This document shows positions 23,145 to 32,491 of a DNA stretch of 64,000 nt, in pieces (the first letter of the stretch is position 1; the number at the start of each line of letters is the position of its first letter). The stretch comes from Diospyros lotus. Its lineage: Eukaryota > Streptophyta > Magnoliopsida > Ericales > Ebenaceae. The stretch is taken from positions 10,176,058 to 10,240,057 of the forward strand of contig NC_068345.1 of NCBI RefSeq assembly GCF_014633365.1, given 5' to 3'. The notes under the pieces are model-generated. The model saw only the letters and a program-made list of their open reading frames with translations. It searched no databases and was not told where the DNA came from. Both the position numbers and the translations under genes were made by a program.

Positions 23145-23670
23145 GTGAACCCTAAGGAAGCGGTCGACATGAGAAGCAAAAATAGTCAATAGGGATAAAA
23201 ATAGTCGACCAATTTTTATGCAGTAGTTGTTGACTGCATTTGGTTGAGAGCTATCATTTTACCGATCAACAAGCTTAGGCAGCATCATTTGACTGATTGA
23301 CAAGCTTGGGCAGCTAGTCTACAACAAGGCCTCAAGCGGTCGACCATTCCTCATGAATGGTCGATAGTTTGGCCTTTGCATTTTAAAAACTTTGTTTCAT
23401 TTTTCAAATGCTTCAAAATCAATTTTGATGAGACAAATTTAAATGATTCTTTTGACATAAAAACTTGATTTTTCAAATGCCATCAAGAATTTTGAGAATG
23501 GTATTTTGGCATTGGACGAAATTGATTTTCATGATATGAAATTGAATTTTGTTTTGGTGCTTCTAAATGGTTTAGGTGCACCAAATAAAAATCACCAAGA
23601 CAAAGATTTTCATTATTAAAGTCATATTTTTTTTTTCATCATCAAAACCAAAACAAAGAGAAAAACAACA
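23145..23670 (-). repeat. Outer part of the SIRE-like 5' LTR
   Basis: Continues the LTR interrupted at 18978. It contains several TCGACC/GGTCGA-type motifs (about 23162-23370). It ends at 23670, where the minus strand begins TGTTGTTTTTCTCTTTG, the usual start of SIRE-like LTRs. Confidence 0.75.
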
Positions 23671-23885
23671 TTAAATTGTCACCCCTAAGAAGCTTGGTCT
23701 TATTCAAGAAGCCGAGAGGAACTAAGTTGTCATCCTTCGAAAGCATGATGTTATTAAGGAAGCCAAGGTGAATTAAGTTGTCATCCCTGCTTAGCTTGAC
23801 CTTATTTAGGAAGTTAAGAGGGATTAAATGTCATCCCTGCAAAGTTTAACCTTATTAAGGAAAATGAGAGGAATTAAGTGTTACT
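23671..23885. repeat. Four-copy tandem repeat of 50-52 bp
   Basis: Units start at 23671, 23723, 23774 and 23825, with a partial fifth at 23875. All share TAAGTTGTCATCC at the start, CTTATTNAGGAAG in the middle and GAGAGGAAT at the end, and differ at scattered positions. The first unit directly abuts the end of the SIRE-like LTR. Confidence 0.85.
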
Positions 23886-24784
23886 GATGTATGCCCTAAT
23901 GCAAGATTTAGATGATATCTAGTATGTAATAAGGATACATGTATGATATTCTTGCAACTAATAAAATTGTCATTTATTCATTCATTGCTCTCCAAATGTG
24001 TATGAATGGCTCCTTAGATTTCCTAATGATCATATTCTTAAGTTTTTAAGAAAATGTAACAATGATCTATAATATAGGATTTCTTAAAGATTTATCAGAT
24101 GGGGACTATGATTAATTGACTATGGACTAGCACATGAGCTACTACCTTTAATTAGTATGAGATATTAAAGATAAATAATGGTGAATCACATGCTATATTG
24201 CTTGAGATGCAACTATTAGACATGTGGATGGGTGTTGATTGAACATCTGTTGAATGTGACACTTGTGACAGATCACATGGCTGAGAAGATTAATGATATG
24301 TTGCTGGTTTTTTATTGTGTATCTAGTCCTCAAACCAAGTGACAGAGTTCTCTTGTGCACTAGTGTTGAAGATTTGCCATTGAGCAGAACCATCCAGTGT
24401 AAGAGGTGGAAATGTTCTCTATATGGTCTCTATGTAGTGGTGTACGGAGGTAAATGCTCACTGATGAGATTTATTAACCTCTAGTATGAGACGAATATTC
24501 TATGTGGTCATAGTTGGTTGTGGTTAGAAAACCATTAGCCTGGGTGTGCATGAATGGAAATAAGTTTTAGATATTGCAATAAGCTTTGATGTGTCTCTCA
24601 ATCATACTATACTAGATCTTGGCATAGTTACTGAGTCCTAAGTTTAATCAATTCATGGCTCTCACTTAGTCAAGATGTTAATTAGTTAGTGAAGAATTAT
24701 AGTGAACAGTAATCAAAAGCCCTAATAGGTCTACTTGAAGTATTGACTTCATTACCATTAGGATCATCTTGATATTATGCTAGA
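23886..24784. mobile_element. Left part of a decayed LTR, interrupted at 24785
   Basis: The stretch begins near TGATGTATGCCCTAATGC and has no coding potential. It continues after the nested solo LTR: the flanks 24780-24784 and 27315-27319 join to '..ATGCTAGAAGGTCACTCAG'. I read it as one decayed Copia-type LTR of about 1.3 kb, but its far end (about 27.7 kb) is not defined. Confidence 0.4.
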
Positions 24785-27314
24785 TGTAATATCCCAAATT
24801 TTTTAAAGGGCTTAAGAGTAATTTTAACGTGAGTCATGGGTGAAATTATCAAAAGATTAAGGACTTAAGTATAATTTTTTACAATTATAAGTGTTGAATC
24901 GACTGTAGGGAATGCCCCGGAGTGTAATTGTCTAAGAAAATAGATATGATCTCGACGAACATCCCGAAATAGGATTTATGGTATTAAAAGAAATCAGAAT
25001 TGAGACGGTTTTTGGTACAGCTAAAATACAGCTTCAATTCAGGTTGAAAAACTGAATCATCGTAGGGGACTCCCAGGAAGTTAATGGAACCCTAAGAGAG
25101 CTTCGATTTTTCGTAAGGATCAACCCTGAAGTGGTTTCGAGACGAAACAAAGGTCCAGTGATGGTGCATAGACGAAATTATCCTTATCGAGTAAGTTTGA
25201 AATTATTAATTTTGGATTTATTATATCGTAATGCAAATTAATTAGACGTTAGAAGGTGTATTTGCAATTTAAGAAATTTTCAAGGGTAATAAAGATGTAA
25301 AATGGGGATTAAATGTGTGAAATATATATAATATATACATATATATGCGCATGAGACAAGGGGGGCAAATTTGCATCATTGAGGAACAAATTTGCACCAT
25401 TTAAGGGCATTAGGCTGAGAGAAGCGCCAAAAGAAAGAGTGATGGCCATAATTGCTGCAAATTGAAAGCTGTTGGGCAGACAAATTCGAGGAAATTTCGC
25501 AAGTAAATTCAGAGCAATTTGAGGAAGAAATTCGAGAGATTAATGTATATATATATATGTGTACATATCTGTGTTGTGTGTGTGTGAAGAAGCAGAGGGC
25601 CGAGAGATTTGAAACAAAGAAATGGCTGAGAGCATCTGCGAGAGATCGAGAAAAAGATAGAGAGATTGAATAAGAGTTGCGTGAGAGGGAGAGGCTGGAG
25701 CTAGCCACAGCAAGCGGACAGAAGCTTCCAACAAGCCGACATCAACTACGGCAAGGTCCAGCAGGGCAGCGGTGGTTCTGAGGCAGTAGAAGAGACCGGT
25801 GGAGGCTGGTGTGGTGGCCGAAGAGGCCTGAGGCGAGGCCATGGCCGCAGGCAACAAGCGCAGCGGAGCAAGCCGCGATGGCAGTGGCTCGCGGGAGGCC
25901 GAGGATGATCGGAGGCCCAGCTAGAGGTGGCAGCAGAGCTGGTTCACGCGCGAAAGAAGAAGAAAGGTTGGAAAAAAAGAAGAAAAAAAAAAAGAAGAAG
26001 AAGAAGAAAAGAAAAGAAAAGAAAATGGAAGAAAATAGAGAAAAATCCCAAAAAATGAGAAATGGAGATTTATTAATATTCAGGAGATTTTGGGCAAGAA
26101 AATTGTTCCGGCTCGAGAATTGAGGCCGGGCACGTGAATCGAGGCAATGCGTGAAAATTTAGATAGTGTGCGAGAGTCAAGGTGGTGCGCGAGAATCGAA
26201 GTAGTGTGCGAGAATCAAAGCCGAGCACAAGAAACTAAGTCAAGGTGAGTAAAATTTCTTAAAAAATTCCAGAAATTCAAGAATGTTATTTTATGAATTG
26301 TTATAGTGAAATATTTGAGAAATATTTAGTTTGGATTTATTGAAGAAAAATATGAAGAAATAGAGAGAAAAAATAAAGAAAATGTAAGAAATTATGGAAA
26401 ATAGGTTTTAATACTTATTTAAACAAATATGATTATTAGGGTGCTTTGAGGCTTAAGTTGAAGTGACTTGTGCAAATTTTGAGATTGGCACGTAAATCGA
26501 GATGATGCACGTATTTCGAGGCAAGGCGCGAATATTGAAGCAGCTCGATAAGCTTGAGAAGGTAAGTAGTTCAACCCAAAAACTCAGTTTCATGTAAACG
26601 TTTTGTTATCATGTTGTCATGTCTTAATATGTTATGCATCACATAGAGTGCATTTACATTTTCTAATGATAAAATATGCATATGAGCACGATGAGATTCA
26701 CGGTCATATATTGCATGGGTTTAGGATTAGGGACTGGCGCCTTTGCTTTGCTAAAGGTGCACCCATACACCTCGATCTGATAGGGAGACTATAAAAATGG
26801 CGGGTAATAGTTGGGTGTGGTTAACCCAAACATAAAAGTAATGATGTTATGTGCATTGCATTCATACACGTGCATTAAATGATGTACCCTTACTTAGATG
26901 ATTCATCATCTTACTTGGCCTTTACCTCTGGAATATTCAAACGTTCCAGATGGAGATTGTAGCAGAAATGAGGATGAATGAGGTATGAAATAGCACTTAG
27001 CAAAGTGCATGATGAATTGAATGATGAGTTAAATGTATGTTATGCAGCCCATGTATTTAAATTCTGCTACTTTGAATTCTGAACGTTTTGAGAAATGATG
27101 ATGTATAACTTTATTTATGGTTAATGTTAAAGTTAAGATTCGATTATAGTTTCCGCATTTGATGTTTATGATGATTCTCTTTCAAGATAAATGTATGAAA
27201 ATTTTGGTATGGATATGAGGAATGATATGGTTTAGCAATAGTTTTTTTAAAAAATATATTATTATCTTAGAATTGTCCTAAGTTATAACACGTCCAAGAA
27301 AGTGGGGTATTACA
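24785..27314 (+). mobile_element. Solo LTR (Del/Tekay-like Gypsy) with near-perfect TSD
   Basis: 2530 bp starting TGTAATATCCCAAATTTT and ending GTGGGGTATTACA, the classic long chromovirus LTR ends in plus orientation. TSDs are CTAGA (24780-24784) and CTAAA (27315-27319), one mismatch apart. It contains a GC-richer block (about 25675-25960), a purine-rich block (25949-26040) and a 19-bp tandem array (26124-26237). ORFs of up to 110 codons on both strands here are low in complexity and overlap each other, so none is called. Confidence 0.85.
26124..26237. repeat. Six-copy tandem repeat with a 19-bp period
   Basis: Six consecutive 19-base units match the pattern RGYNGNGYGCGAGAATCRA, for example GGTGGTGCGCGAGAATCGA and AGTAGTGTGCGAGAATCAA. 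A weaker copy precedes it, and related blocks return at about 26490-26545. Confidence 0.8.
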
Positions 27315-27319
27315 CTAAA

Positions 27320-27700
27320 GGTCACTCAGAACCTTTCATGGTGCTATGAGAAAATGAATAGTTTCTCATAGTAGACCAAAGTGTTTGGTCGGTGTTAAAG
27401 AGTTTGACGTATCTTGATTGCTATATGGCAGTGAATCTAGAAGATTACACGAATTGAGTGATGTATTGGATTAGTGATTCCTTACTATTGTGTGTTCTCA
27501 ATCATCATTAAGAGTTAATGATGATGATAGATGTATTGTTAAGAGATAACAAATGTATTAACAAACTATTAAGAGTGAACAAAGGGAGACCGTTAAAAGT
27601 TAGTGTGACATGCCATTATGAGTTAACGCGAGGTCTTGGCTCCATTAAGACTTAATGGAAATGCTATTAAGACTTAATAGTGGGTCTTGATGTAATTTAG
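27320..27700. mobile_element. Right part of the decayed LTR, with ATTAAGACTTAAT motifs
   Basis: Continuation of the LTR interrupted at 24785. From about 27505 it carries a series of related motifs (ATTAAGAGTTAATG, GTTAAGAGATAAC, ATTAAGACTTAAT twice) spaced 20-40 bp apart. No coding region is seen. Confidence 0.4.
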
Positions 27701-27779
27701 TGAAACTTGAAAAGAAAGGCATGAAACAGTCGACAGTAAACTCGTGCAAAACTTCTTAACTTAACGATAACAATTGAAT

Positions 27780-28450
27780 CTTGTGATAAATTTTTTTGCC
27801 AACTCTTGGAAGCTTCTAATGCTTCAACTCCAATGAGTTAAACTAATCCTTCATAGCTTTCCTTAGAGTTTGAGGGAAACCTTAACATAACAAAGCCTCG
27901 ATTAAAGTTCTGCAATCCATCTCAACTCAATATCTTGTAATATATGCTACGAGATCATTGGTCTCATCATATTGTTCTAACTACAAAAAAATTAAAACGA
28001 GAAGGCAACTAAGATTTTGAGATCTCATTTGTGTGAATGGAAACTTCCTTCATCTTCCCAAAGCTTATTTTTCATTATTTTCATAAGATGCAATAACTTT
28101 TCGCTATCTATTCCAAAAAGATATCATCATCACTTTTAACTACATGAATCCTCATCCTCCATGTTGATCATCTCGATCTTGATAACTAGAAATTTTATGA
28201 TGATCTTCCCATCTTTTTCTATGAATTTCTTCTTCCATGGTAGGATCCACTCCACTACCATGTCCAATCATATACTTTCCTTTTAGAATTTCCATTTCCG
28301 TTAAGATTTTATATTTTGTTTTCATCAGCATTTGCATAGCATTTTGCATCTCATGCATTCGATCTTCAATAGCTTTCATTTTCTTTTCTTGCATGCTATC
28401 AAAATCTATGGTAGTAAAAGCTCTGTTAACATCGCTCGCTTTTTGCCATT
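27780..28450 (-). pseudogene. Decayed Gypsy Gag
   Basis: On the minus strand, residues such as 'MKAIEDRMHEMQNAMQMLMK' (about 28315-28375), then 'LVAYITRY.VEMDCRTLIEA' and 'GFPQTLRKAMKD.FNSLELK' (about 27800-27960), match the N-terminal coiled coil and the core of the retrotransposon Gag family (PF03732 type: 'M..CR.FP.tL...A..WF..L'). Stop codons interrupt it. No protease or RT was found beside it. Confidence 0.6.
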
Positions 28451-28978
28451 GAAGTGTCTTAGGATAATGAATTGACCAACCCTAAGTAGGGTTCATTCTT
28501 TGCTTTAACATAGTTGATTGATTACTACTTATGTTAAAATGAAAAGCCCCATGGTGGGCGTTGATTGATACGATTGGAGAATTTGCACCAACAAATTTTT
28601 TTGGATGTGTGTGGTAGTTGATCAAATCTTCTTTTCTTATCCTTTTGTTTTTCTTTGAATTAACTTGCATGCACAAAGACTTAGAGGGGTGCTCTTGGAA
28701 TTGTCCTCCAATGTTTAAGTCAAATCAAAAAAATTCTTATAGCAAGCCTAATTATTGTTATTTTTTCTAGATATCCTAGTATCCAAAATAATTATCGATG
28801 AAGTATCCTTATATATGAATTCCATATAAGCTGGCGGTATTCCCTTTTACCATTCTACCCCTCATTCTTATTATATTACATAACCACCGCATGACGTGGC
28901 GATTATTCTACCCCATCTTCTAAGAAAGTTGAAATTGAATAAGAAAGTAATAGCTAATAGTTTTTAGTTGTTGTTAGG
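28451..28978. other. Spacer between Gag remnant and CACTA element
   Basis: An ORF at 28482-28676 (minus) might be leftover Gag N-terminal or flanking sequence but has no recognised domain. Nothing else is supported. The TTA at 28979-28981 is the left target site of the CACTA element. Confidence 0.4.
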
Positions 28979-29685
28979 TTACACTACAAGAAATTCGAGA
29001 TTTAGCGACGAAAATTTCCTTCGCTATTTTGCTACGAAACTGCAACAGATTACGAAGAAATTTTTTGTGAGGATTAGCAACGGAATTTAGCAACCAAAAA
29101 AAAATTCTATAACTAAAAAATTTAAAAAAATAATTTTTTAGCGACGGAAAAAATAATCCGTCGCTAAAATTATCTACGAAATATTATTTCTATTGCTAAA
29201 TTTTAATAATAAAAATAATAAAAAATTAAATTTTTATATAGCGACGGAATTTATTTTCTGTCACTAATTTGAGCGACATAATTTATATTCCATTGCAAAT
29301 ATTAGCGACGAAAAATAAATTCCGTCGCTACCTTTTAAAATAAAAAATTTAATTTTAATATTAATTTAAATAATAAAAAATAAAAATAAAAAATTAATTT
29401 AAGCTACAGATTTAATATTCTGTCACTAATTTTAGCGACGAAAAATTATTTTTGTCGTTAAAAATTAAAATTTTAATTTTAAATTTTTTATTATTAAAAA
29501 ATAATAAAAAATAAATTTAATATTAGTTTAAATAATAAAAAAAGTTAAAAAATTAAAGTTAGCGACGGATTAACCTAATCCGTCGCTAACATTAATTTTT
29601 TAATTTTTTAATTTTATTTAATTAATTTATTAATATTTAAATTTGAGATGAATATTTAAATATTTAAATTTTATAAAAAATTAAA

Positions 29686-30057
29686 GGGTAAATTATATGA
29701 AACTCCCTGCACTTAGGGTCATGTGCAACTTACCCCCTGTGCTTTTGATTGTATCAAAAAAACCCTGCACTTTCAAAATGTTGCAATCAGCCCTAATTTG
29801 TTGTTTTTTTACATAATTTTATGCAATTTATTGGTTGATTAATGCAAAATTTTGTATTTTTTTGATATATTGAAATTATATATATAGAATTATGTATTTT
29901 GTATGTAGATTATTGTACAAAATTATGTAAAAAAATAACAAATTATGGCTGATTGTAACATTTTAAAAGTGCAGGGGGATTTTTTGATACAATCGAAAGT
30001 ACAGGGGAATAAGTTGCACATGACCCTAAGTGCAGGGGGATTTCATATAATTTACCC
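29686..30057. mobile_element. Mutator-type foldback MITE inside the CACTA element
   Basis: 372 bp with inverted arms of more than 100 bp: the left starts GGGTAAATTATATGAAACTC and the right end is the near-exact complement. The 9-bp flanks are identical, AAAATTAAA (29677-29685 and 30058-30066), which fits a Mutator-like insertion. Confidence 0.87.
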
Positions 30058-31241
30058 AAAATTAAATATGCATTTAAACACGAGATGAATATAAAAAAAT
30101 TAATTTATAAATTTTAAATATATCAATTAATATATTTCATGTGCATAAAATAAAAAATATATTAAATGTATAATAATTAATTATTTATTAAATGTATACA
30201 AAATGTAAACAAATACTTCATTTGAAAAATAAATAAAAAGTTTAAAAATCATAATATTAATAATATTTTTATTATTTTAAATTTTAAAAATCATAAAAAT
30301 AAAATAATATCGAGAGATTACATTATATATAAAAGGAGTCTAGGAGTTATCTTGTTAATCTCTTTCTCTATAAATAGGAGAATTTTTCGATAAATTAAAA
30401 TGTTTAAAAATCATAATATATGGATAACATTGTGTCTTATACTTGATAACAATATCATATGTCACTATCTAATATATAGACATTTTAACACAATTAAATG
30501 TACAATTAATTCATTCATAATAAACAACTAGAGAAGTAACATGTATTATTCTTATTAAAAAATAAAAAATATATAAATAAATATTTATTTAATATATTTA
30601 TATAATGTTTGTTAAAATGAACAGAATAAAAAAGTATTAAGATAAGTTCAGAATGATTTTCATAGGAAGATATGGAATTAATGATTTTCCCCCTTAATAG
30701 TTATACTATAAAAAAACTATAAGGCTTAATTTTTATTTTTAAAGTTTAAATGTTATGTATAAAATGTTAATGTTGATCAAGAAAAAAATATATATTTTCA
30801 TATAAATTTAAAAATTCTAATCCAGATCTCTCTCGAGATTTACCTTAAGTGCGGTGGAAGTTTTGGATTTTTATTTTTTAATTTTTTTTTATGAAACTCA
30901 AGATTTACCCTAGTAATTTGTAGATGTTTTGTAGGTTCTGTTTAATATAATTTTTATTTATAGAAAAAAAAATAATTATTTGAGATAACTAACTATTAAT
31001 AAATAATTCAATATATCAAATTAATTTATTATAATTATTAGATTTACAATATAATTATACTTGTAAGTAAATATTAATTTGAAATATAATAATTTAAATT
31101 ATTTATTATCACATTTTGGATGATTACAATAAGATTTTATTTAAATTACATTATTTTTATCAATTAAATAATTATTAATATTATTTTTATAAATTATATT
31201 ATTTTTTATTTAATTATTAAATATTAAAAAAACTAAATAAA

Positions 31242-31832
31242 TTGAAAAGACAAAATTTCCTTGTATCTTTCCTAGCCAAAACCCTCCATTCCCCCAAAAA
31301 ATCCCTAAGTCCCCCCTGGCTTTCTAGCTCTCTCATACTCGCCTCTCGTATTTTGCTCGTTGTTTCGCCCTTGTTTTCGCTCACTGCTCGCCCTCGCCTT
31401 TGCTTGTTGCCTCACCTTCACTGTCTAGCTCTCGTTCCCTGCTCGCCCTTGCTTCTCGCTTGCTGCCTCGCCCTCACCCTCGCATCTCGATTGCTCACGG
31501 CTTGCCCTCGTCTCTCGCTTGCTTACTCTGTCACTCGCGACTTGTCCGTACTCGCCTCTCGGTTATTTTTTATTTTTTGGATATTTGTTTTATTTTTTAA
31601 TTTTAAAATTTGTTTGCTGCTCATATATGTTAAATTTAGTAAATTTGTAGTGATTTCAGTATTAGTTCATTTTTTTCTATTTAATTCTTTTTATGTTTCT
31701 TTCTTTCTTTTTTGCATTATTTTGTTTGTTTATATGCTTTGCTTGCAACCTTGCCTTTCCAGTGAATTATTAGAAATGTTCATTTCTTTCTTTTTTATGT
31801 TCCTTTTTTTATTTTTTGCGTTATTTTATTAG
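31242..31832 (+). other. C/T-rich block in the CACTA interior, uncertain ORF
   Basis: A 196-codon ORF begins here, but its protein is dominated by Leu, Ser, Ala and Pro from repeated CTCGCCCTCG / TCTCGCTTGC words (31300-31565), followed by a Phe/Leu-rich tail from T-rich DNA. A second ORF in another frame (31400-31600) has the same character. The abrupt compositional island could be captured host DNA (a 5' UTR plus exon), but no protein family is recognised, so I do not call a gene. Confidence 0.3.
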
Positions 31833-32491
31833 AAATTTTATTTATTGCATTGTTTGCTGCTCATATAATTTTTATGTTCTTTCTTTCTGTTTTTGTTTTG
31901 TTTTGTTTATTTATATGTTTTGTTTATTTTCAGTAAATTATTAGAAATGTTTCTTAGGATTGTAATTTTATTCATTTTTTTGTTATATTTAAAATTTAAA
32001 TATTTAAGTATTAATTTTTAGTATTAATTAATAATTTTATGTTTGTTAGAATTGTAGTGTTCTTTTTCTAACGTAGCAAAAATATTTTTTATTTTTTAAT
32101 TATTTTTTATTTTTTATTTTTTAGTATGCTTTAGCAATTGATTATTTTCGCCGTTAAATAATTTTTTAATTTTTATTTTTAATATATTTTAGTGATAAAA
32201 ATTTTTATTAAAAAATAAAAAATAAAAAAATTTAAAAAAATAGCAACAGAATATTTCGTCGCTAAAATAATTTTTTATTTTTTTATAAATTTTTTTAAAA
32301 AAATAGCGACAAAAGTGTCCATCGTTAAATTTAAAAAAAATACATTTAGCGAGGAAAAATTTTCGTCGTAAACAAATTTAGCGACAGAAAAAGTCCATCG
32401 CTAATCCGTCGCTAAATTGATTTAGCGATAAATTTTTTAATTTAACGATGGAATATTTTCATCACTAAAACTCAAAATTCTTGTATTGTTA

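Larger units (their letters stand above)
15395..23670 (-). mobile_element. SIRE-like Copia on minus strand, 3' half missing, 5' LTR split
   Basis: Reading leftward from 23670: a 5' LTR starting TGTTGTTTTTCTC, split by a nested stack at 18984-23144 and ending at 18266. Then a primer-binding site TGGTATCAAAG (18263-18253), Gag (18204 to about 17300), protease region, pre-integrase and integrase (16507 to 15395). The element stops inside the C-terminal part of integrase ('FDTKSDEGIFLGHSS'). RT, RNase H and 3' LTR are gone. SIRE-like placement is inferred from LTR motifs and the Gag sequence. Confidence 0.82.
28982..32488. mobile_element. Non-autonomous CACTA (En/Spm) DNA transposon
   Basis: The left end is CACTACAAGAAATTCG. 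The right end, read on the other strand, is CAATACAAGAATTTTG. Flanking bases are TTA on both sides (28979-28981 and 32489-32491), the 3-bp TSD of the superfamily. Both subterminal regions (about 29004-29590 and 32230-32460) are packed with TAGCGACGGA/TCCGTCGCTA motifs in both orientations, the expected transposase-binding repeats. No transposase (TNP2-like) coding region is present; most of the interior is AT-rich, with one C/T-rich block (31300-31565) and a nested MITE (29686-30057). Length is 3507 bp. Confidence 0.87.

Noticed and set aside
1329..23670. Idea that the LTRs at 1329-4052 and 18266-23670 are the pair of one element
   Set aside because: They share only short blocks, carry different motif arrays and differ in length (2.7 versus 1.2 kb); the left one also has its own perfect TSD, so it is an independent solo LTR.
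25376..26123. Several ORFs of 73-110 codons on both strands
   Set aside because: They lie inside the solo LTR 24785-27314, overlap each other on both strands, and consist of low-complexity Ser/Leu or Lys runs.
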